From a virus: a stretch of DNA of 64,000 nucleotides. The stretch spans positions 23,998 to 87,997 of the IMG/VR virus record IMGVR_UViG_3300036792_000176; one strand, 5' to 3'. Positions 39,038-46,979 of the stretch are shown here, piece by piece. Under the pieces are notes generated by a model that searched no databases, had not been told where the DNA came from, and was given only the letters and a program-made list of their open reading frames with translations. A program made the position numbers and the translations under genes. Position 1 is the stretch's first letter. Each line of letters opens with the position of its first letter.

Positions 39038-39544
39038 GTGACTGAGATGGATGACCGAACGATGCAACCAGGACAGCACGAAAGAGGAGGTATCCTGGCA
39101 AACTTCCATAACGAGGGAAGAAGGAGAGAGGCGGAAAGAGTCGCTCACGACCCGCTATCGGGCGGCAATGTAGGTGTTCCTGCTTTCGAGGACAGCATTG
39201 CCATTCGCGCCGCCAAACAGTTCATGGATGAGTGCGGCCTAGTGCCAACACCGGATGCCACGGGACAACTGGTGGAGGTGTTCCTCCCGTGCCTTGCGAT
39301 CATGTGCCAGCGTGGCTACGACCCTAACGGAGGCACCTGGCGAAAGTCTGGCCGTCTCGGCGCGCTATCAGACGTCAGGAAGAAGTTCGAGCGTCTGTGG
39401 GAGCGTATGTGGATCAATGGAAAGCGTCACGATGACTCGGCGTTCGATCTCATCAACTTCACCGGCTTTCTTCTGCGCTCTGAAAGGGAAGGGTTCGGGG
39501 AATGGGGAACCCCTAACCTGGACGGCCTTATGCTCGAGGAGTAA
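39038..39544 (+). CDS. Helical phage protein, 168 aa
   Basis: GTG 39038 with CAAGGAGG upstream. After a polar N-terminus, residues 105-160 read KKFERLWERMWINGKRHDDSAFDLINFTGFLLRSE, resembling helical domains associated with nucleotide modification proteins (Nmad/DUF1599-like), where D..DLINY is typical. Assignment tentative. Confidence 0.6.
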   Translation: MTEMDDRTMQPGQHERGGILANFHNEGRRREAERVAHDPLSGGNVGVPAFEDSIAIRAAKQFMDECGLVPTPDATGQLVEVFLPCLAIMCQRGYDPNGGTWRKSGRLGALSDVRKKFERLWERMWINGKRHDDSAFDLINFTGFLLRSEREGFGEWGTPNLDGLMLEE

Positions 39545-39546
39545 CT

Positions 39547-39813
39547 ATGTCTCATATCATTCTGGCGGCAGCGATACTCGTTGTCCTGGGGGTATTCTTG
39601 TTCGCTACCCTCACGCGAGCGATGTCGCGCTCTGGTCTAACTGTCATTACGAGCGGGGACCCGGACTACAAGATGGTCCTGTGTACCGCAAAGGGGTGCA
39701 AGGACGGGTACATAGTCCTCCGCGGAAGCCATGACATGGTCAGCGCCAATCTGTTCCCGTGCGCGATATGCCATGGAACAGGCCATGTCATGAGGAAGGT
39801 GACGAATGCCTAG
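39547..39813 (+). CDS. Membrane-anchored zinc-ribbon protein, 88 aa
   Basis: ATG 39547. One N-terminal hydrophobic segment (residues 3-24) is followed by CTAKGCKDGYIV and CAICHGTGHV, a DnaJ-like CxxCxGxG zinc motif. Probably inner-membrane with a cytoplasmic zinc domain. Function unknown. Confidence 0.65.
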   Translation: MSHIILAAAILVVLGVFLFATLTRAMSRSGLTVITSGDPDYKMVLCTAKGCKDGYIVLRGSHDMVSANLFPCAICHGTGHVMRKVTNA

Positions 39814-40027
39814 TAGTCCTGAGGACGAGCTGAGGGAAGCTACGATCGGACTCGCCAACTCGTACAACTACGTGTGCTCGTTCGGCAATGCGGACGATTA
39901 CGTGAATGAGGAGAACATAACAACCAACACATTCAAGTTCACTCACGATGGCAAGATGTTCAGGGCTACCGTAGTGAAGGAGGGGGATGGTAAAGAAGAA
40001 GAAGTTCTGCAACATGCATCACCATAA
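39806..40027 (+). CDS. Hypothetical protein, 73 aa
   Basis: ATG 39806. Small mixed acidic protein (ATIGLANSYNYVCSFGNADDYVNEENI). It overlaps the polymerase gene by 41 bases. No family recognised. Confidence 0.6.
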   Translation: MPSSPEDELREATIGLANSYNYVCSFGNADDYVNEENITTNTFKFTHDGKMFRATVVKEGDGKEEEVLQHASP

Positions 40028-40925
40028 CACGATGTCATTCGGTGATGGATTCGGAACTGCGAAACAGCATGCAGAGCGCGCCGCTGAGCTAGGGTACCAG
40101 ATCATAGCCGCAACAGACCATGGGAATGTAAGCTCTCATTTCCAGCTAGAGAAGGCAGCCAACAAGGTAGGTCTGAAGGCGGTCTTCGGAGTGGAGGCAT
40201 ACTGTGGGTCTGTGGACCCGGATACGAGGACGCAGTTCAAGAATCACCTCACAATTCTCGCCATGGATGCCGGAGGGTACCGAAGTCTCAACCGAATCGT
40301 CACACAGTCATGGCGGGACTATTACTATCACCCAACGGTCAGCGAGACCTCGCTACGTGATAACAATGACGGTCTCATCGTCCTATCTGGATGCTCTGGA
40401 AGCAGGCTGGCTTGCGCAATGCTTGGAGGAAAGGGCACAGAAGAACATAACGACACTCCTGACCTTGAGGCGGCGGCATTCGTCGTCGAGCAGTACCAGG
40501 CAATCTTTGGGGAGAGATATTATCTAGAGATTCAGCCGTTCTATGAGCTTGAGCGTAGCTGTACCATGAATCAGTCATACGTTCAGCTTAGCCAGTGGTT
40601 CGATATCCCCCTCGTGGTTACGCACGACGTCCATTACCCGCGGATGGAAGACGCCGAGATGCAGGCAGTCCTCCATGCCGCGAGGCGCGGCGGTGATAGC
40701 GTTGACGACGCTATGCGCAAGTGGAATTACGACGTGCCGCTAACCCTACCGTCCAAGGACAGCCACCTAGCATCTCGCCTGATGAAGACCGGCCTGAGCC
40801 GCGAGGACGCATGGCAGGCCATAGAGAACAGCGAGTACGTAGCCAGCCTATGCAACGTAACGCTGCCTAAGGCTGAGCGCCTACGCTACCCCGTCGCCGA
40901 GAAGGACCTGGAGCCATGGACATAG
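39987..40925 (+). CDS. DNA polymerase III alpha subunit, N-terminal PHP part of a split enzyme, 312 aa
   Basis: MHHHNTMSFGDGFGTAKQHAERAAELGYQIIAATDHGN and GLKAVFGVEAY match the PHP domain that opens DnaE. Later segments (VTHDVHY, AWQAIENSEYVASLCNVTLPKAERLRYPV) continue the normal DnaE order up to the FPVP region. The frame then stops at 40925, and the polymerase continues in a separate gene at 41601. ATG 39987 with GAAGGAGGGGG. The two parts would have to assemble as a complex. Confidence 0.85.
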   Translation: MVKKKKFCNMHHHNTMSFGDGFGTAKQHAERAAELGYQIIAATDHGNVSSHFQLEKAANKVGLKAVFGVEAYCGSVDPDTRTQFKNHLTILAMDAGGYRSLNRIVTQSWRDYYYHPTVSETSLRDNNDGLIVLSGCSGSRLACAMLGGKGTEEHNDTPDLEAAAFVVEQYQAIFGERYYLEIQPFYELERSCTMNQSYVQLSQWFDIPLVVTHDVHYPRMEDAEMQAVLHAARRGGDSVDDAMRKWNYDVPLTLPSKDSHLASRLMKTGLSREDAWQAIENSEYVASLCNVTLPKAERLRYPVAEKDLEPWT

Positions 40926-41050
40926 AGGAGGCGCTAGATCTTCTGGAGAGCGTGGTGATTCGTCCGGAGCCTAAGCCGATTCTATTCACTCTGTTCTACG
41001 ACCCCAACATCCCTCTGAAGGACCAGATATGGCCGAAGCACAACTCGTAA
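40916..41050 (+). CDS. Small protein inside the split polymerase locus, 44 aa
   Basis: ATG 40916 overlaps the end of the PHP gene. An acidic helix (DIEEALDLLESVVIRPEPKP) is followed by a strand and a basic end. No homing endonuclease or intein motif. May help join the polymerase halves, but this is speculation. Confidence 0.5.
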   Translation: MDIEEALDLLESVVIRPEPKPILFTLFYDPNIPLKDQIWPKHNS

Positions 41051-41352
41051 GGTGCCGATGCGAGTCATGCTGTCCATGGCAGCCTCCATGCCCAAATGCC
41101 GCCACCCAGGAAGACTGGCTGTGTGATGTATGTAGGGTAGCGGTAAACGGAAATCAGGAAGACGATCAGCACTGTCACACCGAGATGATAGATGAAAGGA
41201 ACAAGGGAATAGACGGCGATATTGATGCGAAAATAGAAGAGCATCTTCGCAATACTCTTGGTGCCCGTAGGATTCCGTACATACCCGCAAACGAGCTAGA
41301 AGGAAGCCAAGACGGTACGGCAGCTTACACTTGGCCGGACGATGCCGCGTAG
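41029..41352 (+). CDS. Cysteine-rich protein inside the split polymerase locus, 107 aa
   Basis: ATG 41029. CRCESCCPW, PPCPN and CDVCR give eight cysteines in 45 residues, likely one or two zinc sites. The C-terminal half is acidic and helical. No endonuclease motif (no LAGLIDADG, GIY-YIG or HNH). Confidence 0.6.
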   Translation: MAEAQLVRCRCESCCPWQPPCPNAATQEDWLCDVCRVAVNGNQEDDQHCHTEMIDERNKGIDGDIDAKIEEHLRNTLGARRIPYIPANELEGSQDGTAAYTWPDDAA

Positions 41353-41650
41353 GGTAGCGCCGGGAAAATCTGGCAAAGTCGGCATAACAGATGAAGAGCT
41401 AGAGATCTTCATGCCTCAACTAGATGCTGCATGGAAGGTGATTGATAGCTGGCCACTAGGACAGCCGATGAAGGACATGGCTGCGCTCATAGTTCTCAAG
41501 GTTATTGCAGTCACATCGAAGCAGCTCGACGATGTCGGTGTGTACGGTAGGCTAGAGCGTAGAGCTACCGGTGTTCGGGACGAAATGATGGAGAAAGCGT
41601 ATGCCGACAAAGCAGCTATCGAGTTCACTGACGACTGCGGTTTCTTCTGA
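41342..41650 (+). CDS. Helical protein inside the split polymerase locus, 102 aa
   Basis: ATG 41342. Helical product (LEIFMPQLDAAWKVIDSWPLGQPMKDMAALIVLKVIAVTSKQ) with no catalytic motif. It ends 50 bases inside the second polymerase gene. Function unknown. Confidence 0.6.
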   Translation: MPRRVAPGKSGKVGITDEELEIFMPQLDAAWKVIDSWPLGQPMKDMAALIVLKVIAVTSKQLDDVGVYGRLERRATGVRDEMMEKAYADKAAIEFTDDCGFF

Positions 41651-43979
41651 AGACCTGATATGGCAATGGTGCCGATTCGGCTGGACATTCCGTGGCATCG
41701 GCAAGCGCCCCCAAGAGCAAAAGGACTGGTATGTCTCCCGTCTGAAGTACGAGATGGGTCTCATCATCAGCAAGGGTTTTGCAGACTTCTTCCTGGTCAC
41801 AAGTGACATGGTTCGCTGGGCTAAGGATTACCGGGGCCCGGAGGCTCCGCACGGTATACCCGTAGGGCCCGGACGCGGTAGCGTCGCGGCTAGCGTCGTC
41901 GCCTGGATGCTGAGGATAACGGAGGTCGATCCTGTACGGTACCCCAACCTCCTATTCGAGAGGTTCCTTGATATCACCAGGTCCGATCTTCCTGATATCG
42001 ACCTGGACATATCTGACGAGCATAGGTATCTCGTCCGTGACTATATGGCAAAGAGGTACGGGCAAGATTGCGTTGGGAGCGTCGCAAACTTCGTCCGGTA
42101 TCGAGGTAAGAATAGCCTGGCCGACGTAGCACGGGTGTATGAAGTCCCCAGCTACGCGAAGGAGGTAGTGAGCAACCTGATCATTGAGCGATCAGGCGGA
42201 GACTCACGATTCGACTCCGGGCTAGAGGATACTGTGAATATGTTCCCGGCCGCCAAAGAGATATTCGACGCTTACCCCAAGCTCTGGCAGGCTACGCGCC
42301 TCGAGGGCAACGTACGCGGCATGAGCGTTCACGCCGCCGGGCTGATCGTTACCCAGACCCCTCTCACAGACATATGCGCCGTGTACGAGCGCGAGGCCGC
42401 CGGTGAGATCCGGCAGGTGCTTAGCATCGACAAGTATGACGTTGAGTACGCCGAGATGATCAAGATGGACCTTCTCGGGCTTAGCACTATGGGAGTTATA
42501 GCTAACTGCCTTGAGATGACAGGACTAACCCTGGAGGATCTTTATGGTATACCAGATGATGACCCTAAAGCGCTGGCGGTATTTCGCAACGGTGACGTCA
42601 CAGGGATATTTCAGTTTGAGGGCCGGGCGACCAGGCTGGTCAACAGGGATGTACATCCTGATAATTTCTCCGAGGTCACCGATATCAACGCGCTATCACG
42701 TCCGGGTCCGCTTTTCTCCGGTACCACCGCAGAATATTGCGACGTCAAGCACGGCCGTCGTGAGCCCGAACGATACCACCCCCTCGTCACTGATATCACA
42801 GCTCACACAAAGGGCCAGATCATATACCAGGAACAGATCCTGCAAATTGTACGTGATGTGGGAGGATTCGACTGGACCCACGCAGTCGAGATACGACGAA
42901 TCATCAGCAAGAAGATGGGTGAGGCCGCATTCGGCGTTTCGATGGGAGCGTTCGTAGAGGGGGCAGCAAGGCTACATGGAATCGATGAACACACCGCAGA
43001 CAGAATCTGGAAGCGTCTCGTCACTAGCGGCACTTATGCTTTTGTCTATGCTCACTCCGTCAGTTACTCTATCCTTGGACTATGGTGCGCCTGGCTCAAG
43101 GCACACTATCCTCTTGAGTTCTATGCCGCCCACCTCGCGAAGACGGAAGACGCCGAGCAGCGATTCAAGCTGATGAGAGACGCCCAGGCTCACGGCATAA
43201 CGATAATGCCGCCCGTTCTCAATTGGAGCGGCAAGAGCTGGAAGCCAGTCCGAAAGATGAATAGCCTAGTAGCGGGCTGGCGCGAGATACCGGGCATAGG
43301 CGAGAAGACTGCCGACAACATAGCCAAGTTCAGAGAGGAGAACGGTAAGTTCCGTAGCTGGGGTCAGCTTCAGGAGATCAAGGGAATTGGCCCAAAGACT
43401 GTAGATAAGATGTACGCATTTTCCACATCAAATGATCCATTCGGACTTAAGATCACCGGTCAGCGCCTAGAGCGAGTGCGCAAGTTCATAGAGACCAATA
43501 ATAAATTCGCAGAGGAGATGTTCGCCGAAGGATCATTCAAGCAGCAGACGGCAAGGGTCCCGGTTCCTACGCATAATGGAGCTGAGGTAGCGGCGATACA
43601 CATCAAGGAGGAATATGGAGCCAACGCCAAGAAGAACTATGGCAAGGGACCACGCGTTGTTTATATGGGTATTGTACGCGAGAGAAACATGCAGGATGCC
43701 GTCGAGAACCGACGATCGCGTACTGGCGAGGAAGCAGAAGATATTCTCGCCAGCCTATACCGACCGGATCTCCTCAGCTATTGCTCGCTACGCTGTATCG
43801 ATACCACGGAAGAGGAGGTCTACATACGAGTCAATCGTTTCGTATTCCCTCGCGTCAAGAAGAAGATCCAGTCAATCGTAGAGGGCCGCGACGTTATCAT
43901 ATGTGTGGGCCAGCGTATAGCCGGTTTCGGCACCCCGGTAATGGCCGACGAGATATACATAATCGATCCAGACGATTAG
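41601..43979 (+). CDS. DNA polymerase III alpha subunit, catalytic part of a split enzyme, 792 aa
   Basis: The chain resumes where the PHP gene stops: KYEMGLIISKGFADFFLVTSDMVRWAK, GPGRGS (89-94) and the catalytic PDIDLDI (131-137) of the C-family palm. The fingers and thumb regions follow, with YQEQILQI and YAFVYAHSVSYSILG. A helix-hairpin-helix tandem (IPGIGEKTADNI...IKGIGPKTVDKM) and an OB-like C-terminus complete it. It is the phage's replicative polymerase, presumably paired with the PHP protein at 39987 and the DnaQ-like exonuclease. ATG 41601 with GGAG upstream. Confidence 0.9.
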   Translation: MPTKQLSSSLTTAVSSEDLIWQWCRFGWTFRGIGKRPQEQKDWYVSRLKYEMGLIISKGFADFFLVTSDMVRWAKDYRGPEAPHGIPVGPGRGSVAASVVAWMLRITEVDPVRYPNLLFERFLDITRSDLPDIDLDISDEHRYLVRDYMAKRYGQDCVGSVANFVRYRGKNSLADVARVYEVPSYAKEVVSNLIIERSGGDSRFDSGLEDTVNMFPAAKEIFDAYPKLWQATRLEGNVRGMSVHAAGLIVTQTPLTDICAVYEREAAGEIRQVLSIDKYDVEYAEMIKMDLLGLSTMGVIANCLEMTGLTLEDLYGIPDDDPKALAVFRNGDVTGIFQFEGRATRLVNRDVHPDNFSEVTDINALSRPGPLFSGTTAEYCDVKHGRREPERYHPLVTDITAHTKGQIIYQEQILQIVRDVGGFDWTHAVEIRRIISKKMGEAAFGVSMGAFVEGAARLHGIDEHTADRIWKRLVTSGTYAFVYAHSVSYSILGLWCAWLKAHYPLEFYAAHLAKTEDAEQRFKLMRDAQAHGITIMPPVLNWSGKSWKPVRKMNSLVAGWREIPGIGEKTADNIAKFREENGKFRSWGQLQEIKGIGPKTVDKMYAFSTSNDPFGLKITGQRLERVRKFIETNNKFAEEMFAEGSFKQQTARVPVPTHNGAEVAAIHIKEEYGANAKKNYGKGPRVVYMGIVRERNMQDAVENRRSRTGEEAEDILASLYRPDLLSYCSLRCIDTTEEEVYIRVNRFVFPRVKKKIQSIVEGRDVIICVGQRIAGFGTPVMADEIYIIDPDD

Positions 43980-43987
43980 GAGGGGTG

Positions 43988-44215
43988 ATGGCATACTCTA
44001 GTAACAAGGCCCTGATAGTCGAGGTTGAGTCAGAATTCGAAGACTCGTATGACGGCACAGAGGTGTACCTGAACGGCTGCAAGATAGGGTACCGCGCCTG
44101 GGACGGGAAAAGCAGGGAAGAGATAAGCGAAGAAGTGTCTCAGGCGCTAGCAGAGCTGCTTCGCGAGAAGCTAGGGTGGCCAGAGAACAGCTACGATCCG
44201 ATATCAGAGGAATAG
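43988..44215 (+). CDS. Hypothetical protein, 75 aa
   Basis: ATG 43988 with TTAGGAGGGG upstream. Alpha/beta acidic product (IVEVESEFEDSYDGTEVYLNGCKIGY). No family recognised. Confidence 0.65.
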   Translation: MAYSSNKALIVEVESEFEDSYDGTEVYLNGCKIGYRAWDGKSREEISEEVSQALAELLREKLGWPENSYDPISEE

Positions 44216-44228
44216 TTAGATACCGTAC

Positions 44229-44408
44229 ATGGTGAAGGATTCGTACAAAGGATGGCCATATCGTGGAGATCGTTACGACCAGAAATAGATATGGTATCAC
44301 ATAGCTCGTCTCCGCGAGGCCGCCGGTGATCTGGATGGTGCAGCGCGGGCCAGACAGACGGCTCGTATCCTCCCGAATATGAAACTCAGAAGAAAGTTCT
44401 GGTACTGA
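44229..44408 (+). pseudogene. Small reading frame interrupted by one in-frame TAG
   Basis: From ATG 44229 the frame reads 19 codons, then TAG at 44286, then 39 further codons of convincing protein (YHIARLREAAGDLDGAARAR...KLRRKFWY) ending in a TGATG overlap with the next gene. The second part has no start codon of its own before an ATG near its end. Either a nonsense mutation or a TAG read-through site. TAG serves as normal stop in many neighbouring genes. Confidence 0.5.
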
Positions 44409-44761
44409 TGGCAATTCAGGTACACATAACAGATAGCTTTATGGTTGATGGTGTCGCCATATACATCACAGAGAAATTCGATCGCAGCAACAGGCGTCTG
44501 CTCCAGATCAACGGTGACACAAGGGAGTGGAAGGAAATCGTCGATCCTGGCATAATCGAAAAGCCCACATTCTCATTCAACGGGGAAGAGGCGCGAGCGC
44601 TTCACGAGGCGCTCGCAGGATTCTATCAGGGCTCTCCTGATCTGCATATGGTTAGAGCTGATCTAATCCACGAGCGCGGCCGCGTCGACAGGATGATGGA
44701 AACGATGATGCGGCTGGCCGAGACGCCACAGACTGTTCGTCTGATAACCGGTGGTGACTGA
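44408..44761 (+). CDS. Hypothetical protein, 117 aa
   Basis: ATG 44408 overlaps the preceding TGA. Beta-rich N-terminal half, helical C-terminal half with RADLIHERGRVDRMMETMMRLAE (possible coiled coil). TGATG overlap with the next gene. Function unknown. Confidence 0.65.
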   Translation: MAIQVHITDSFMVDGVAIYITEKFDRSNRRLLQINGDTREWKEIVDPGIIEKPTFSFNGEEARALHEALAGFYQGSPDLHMVRADLIHERGRVDRMMETMMRLAETPQTVRLITGGD

Positions 44762-45003
44762 TGGGGACGTCTAGGCTTAATCCACGCAACACCAGGAAGA
44801 TAGCCCGTGCCACCGGCCTGAACGTAATCATGGCATGGAGTGGCGGCGGATACGACCTGGGCTTCGTGACATCGGATCATGTGCACGGAGTGTTCCACAA
44901 GAAGGACGAAACGTGGGAGGTATTCGATAAAGACCCTGACAAACTAGGAAACCACATGACATCATGCCGTGAGCTATTTCCTGATGATTTCGATGATGTC
45001 TGA
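44761..45003 (+). CDS. Hypothetical protein, 80 aa
   Basis: ATG 44761. Basic N-terminus (TSRLNPRNTRKIARATG), then a small beta domain and an acidic end (FPDDFDDV). No family recognised. Confidence 0.6.
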   Translation: MGTSRLNPRNTRKIARATGLNVIMAWSGGGYDLGFVTSDHVHGVFHKKDETWEVFDKDPDKLGNHMTSCRELFPDDFDDV

Positions 45004-45115
45004 CTACTGGTTCTGGCAAAGGTACGATGCCATCCTACTCCAGAAGCATGAGAAGGAACATGTTGAAGCAGATACCAGGGACGATAATTGTCCGCACTGT
45101 GCCTCTGGTCGTTAG
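44996..45115 (+). CDS. Small protein with CPHC motif, 39 aa
   Basis: ATG 44996 (or 44993) overlaps the preceding gene. The N-terminus is aromatic (SDYWFWQRYDAILLQKHEKEH) and the end carries CPHC. Too small to classify; no good ribosome site, so translation would rely on coupling. Confidence 0.45.
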   Translation: MSDYWFWQRYDAILLQKHEKEHVEADTRDDNCPHCASGR

Positions 45116-45125
45116 CTCGGAGAGC

Positions 45126-45287
45126 ATGGATGACGATGACTTCGTGATGCATATGAACAGGAGGCACAGGGATAGTTTTGGCGGCGGTTATGTAAAGTAC
45201 GAGACCCCGGCCCACATGGCGGATCTTAGGCACTTCCATGACCAGCTACATACCCTGAGGCTGAACGTAGCCCACGAGCACGAGTAG
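45126..45287 (+). CDS. Small histidine-rich protein, 53 aa
   Basis: ATG 45126 is chosen because it avoids a long overlap with the CPHC gene; the frame is open from 45027. The acidic start DDDDF is followed by many His (HMNRRHRD, HMADLRHFHDQLH). Metal binding is conceivable. Function unknown. Confidence 0.5.
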   Translation: MDDDDFVMHMNRRHRDSFGGGYVKYETPAHMADLRHFHDQLHTLRLNVAHEHE

Positions 45288-45292
45288 GGGAT

Positions 45293-45502
45293 ATGCGAAG
45301 AGAAGTCATCAGAACGAGCACAAGAAATATGCAGACAGGGGTAACGAGCACATATGACCAGACCACATACACTATGCCCGAGAAAGAGTTCCTAGAGAGA
45401 CTGGGGATAGAGTCTTCAGAAGGGGTTCTGGGTATCAGACATGACTTCATAACATCTGAGAAGAATATCACGATAACCATGAGGAAGAAGGCTGCAGAGT
45501 GA
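45293..45502 (+). CDS. Hypothetical protein, 69 aa
   Basis: ATG 45293 with GTAGGGG upstream. Mixed alpha/beta, Thr-rich in the middle (RTSTRNMQTGVTSTYDQTTYT), basic at the end. Coupled to the next gene by a GTGA overlap. No family recognised. Confidence 0.6.
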   Translation: MRREVIRTSTRNMQTGVTSTYDQTTYTMPEKEFLERLGIESSEGVLGIRHDFITSEKNITITMRKKAAE

Positions 45503-45771
45503 AGATATTCAGGCACAGGCACAGGTGGCGCGCTACCGGCGTAGAGCATGTCATCAGCCCCTTCTCATTCACGTCTATCAATGATCACGCCACAACCGTT
45601 CTATGGCACTGTAGGTGTAGTCTCGTATGCTCGACAGAGGTTCGCGGGTACTGGACGCTGGACCAGATACATGGAAATTCCGTGATATCGGATGGCCTGA
45701 TGATCTATGCAGCTATGAGCGACGTTATGGCGAGAGCTGCGGTTCGTACGGAGCCCGTAGCTCCGAAATAA
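45499..45771 (+). CDS. Hypothetical protein with CRC...C motif, 90 aa
   Basis: GTG 45499. RHRHRWRATGVEHV, WHCRCSLVCSTEVRGYW gives three cysteines and several His typical of a small actinophage protein family of unknown function. Its last codons and stop fall inside the repeated sequence shared with 3064-3079. Confidence 0.6.
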   Translation: MKIFRHRHRWRATGVEHVISPFSFTSINDHATTVLWHCRCSLVCSTEVRGYWTLDQIHGNSVISDGLMIYAAMSDVMARAAVRTEPVAPK

Positions 45772-46033
45772 GGCGTCCGAACCCGGGCCCTAGCCGTTCC
45801 GCCGCCCGGCGATTTACTCTCCGTACGTGCGAGCTCCATAGGGTTTCCAGAGGGTCCCCGTCCGGCCGCGCTACCCCTCCGCCCGGCCGAATTATAACGA
45901 TTCTATTACGGGGTAACGAAACGATATACTGCACCCCTACCTAGCGGAGTAGCGTCACGTCTTGCAAGACGCGCTGCAGTGGCACCCAGCCCCGGTAACG
46001 AGTCGGCGCGTTCCTTCTTAGAATGGACAGGAA
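45772..46033 (+). promoter_or_regulatory. Promoter and leader of the LysM/Rpf-like gene
   Basis: No gene is present. TATACT at 45925-45930 is the likely -10 box, giving a leader of about 97 bases that contains the small hairpin CGTCTTGCAAGACG (45958-45971). The second GAGCTCC copy of the third paired element lies at 45831. Confidence 0.5.
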
Positions 46034-46912
46034 ATGTTCGGGAACATCTTTACCAGGAGTGTCCGTAGCATGCTCGGCATGCTCGGGATCGTCGGTGTGA
46101 CGATCGTGACCATGGTGATGCTAGCAACGTCAGCCATGGGCAGCCTCGCAATGAATGGTCCGTCTTCGTACAACGAGGAACAGGTGCAGGTTGCTGTGGC
46201 TCCGGCCTCCCACAGCACACTGGCCAAGACGGTCGCATTCCAGATGTCAGCTCTGGCAAGGGCCGCTCACAGCATGTCGGCGGCTACAGCTCCCGTCCTC
46301 GTTCACCTGCCGAGCATCTACCGTGTGAAATCCGGCCAGAGCCTATCGAGCATAGCAGCCGCGGTGTACGGCAACAGCAAGGCATGGACGGCCATCTACT
46401 GGGCCAACAAGAACACCATCAAGTACGCGAACATCGTCTACGTCGGGCAGGCCCTCAGCATTCCGGCGATGCCCGCGTCAATCCCCGCCCCTCCCTCGCA
46501 GCTCTCACCACCGGCTCCCCCGGCTCCCCCGGCTCCCCCGGCTCCGCCCCAGCCCAAGGTTATCCTGGCGTCGGACAACGACAGCGACAGCACCCCCTCG
46601 CACACCTCGTCGTACGTGCCGCCGCAGCCGGCACAGGCTCCCGCCCCTGCTCCAGTCACGTCCAGTAACTACAGCGTTAACTCCTCGTTCCAGGCATGCG
46701 TGATACGCGCTGAGTCCGGCGGCAACGCCCAGATCTGGAATGCCAGCGGGCACTACGGACTGTACCAGTTCAGCGAGCAGACCTGGGTCGCGTACGGCGG
46801 TAACGCCGGAGACTTCGGTCACGCCTCGGCGGCCGAGCAGACGCAGGTGTTCGACAACGCGATGGCGACGGCCGGTGGTGCGAACAATTGGGCACCGTAC
46901 GACGGCTGCTAG
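46034..46912 (+). CDS. Membrane-anchored or secreted LysM / Rpf-like transglycosylase, 292 aa
   Basis: An N-terminal hydrophobic segment (residues 13-38, LGMLGIVGVTIVTMVMLA) works as signal or anchor. Residues 95-145 are a LysM peptidoglycan-binding domain (YRVKSGQSLSSIAAAVYG...YVGQALSIP). A Pro/Ala linker of about 75 residues follows. Residues 222-292 match the transglycosylase-like domain of resuscitation-promoting factors: CVIRAESGGNAQIWN (Glu in ESGGN catalytic), GHYGLYQFSEQTWVAYGG and a closing Cys. It would cut wall glycan from outside. Possible roles are release, exclusion or waking dormant host cells. Own promoter, strong terminator. Confidence 0.85.
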   Translation: MFGNIFTRSVRSMLGMLGIVGVTIVTMVMLATSAMGSLAMNGPSSYNEEQVQVAVAPASHSTLAKTVAFQMSALARAAHSMSAATAPVLVHLPSIYRVKSGQSLSSIAAAVYGNSKAWTAIYWANKNTIKYANIVYVGQALSIPAMPASIPAPPSQLSPPAPPAPPAPPAPPQPKVILASDNDSDSTPSHTSSYVPPQPAQAPAPAPVTSSNYSVNSSFQACVIRAESGGNAQIWNASGHYGLYQFSEQTWVAYGGNAGDFGHASAAEQTQVFDNAMATAGGANNWAPYDGC

Positions 46913-46930
46913 TCAGCAGCCCAAACGCTG

Positions 46931-46964
46931 AAGGCCGGCCACCCAGCCCCGGGTGGTCGGCCTT
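46931..46964. terminator. Bidirectional terminator between the two halves of the window
   Basis: AAGGCCGGCCACCC (46931-46944) pairs with GGGTGGTCGGCCTT (46951-46964) with one mismatch. It ends the rightward genes and, 15 bases from the last codon of the leftward endolysin-like gene, also the leftward transcript. Confidence 0.9.
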
Positions 46965-46979
46965 CTCTATGCCCTAAAT

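Noticed and set aside
40916-41650. Genes between the polymerase halves considered as homing endonuclease or intein
   Set aside because: No LAGLIDADG, GIY-YIG or HNH motif, and no intein splice-junction residues (Cys/Ser start, HN end) at the borders.
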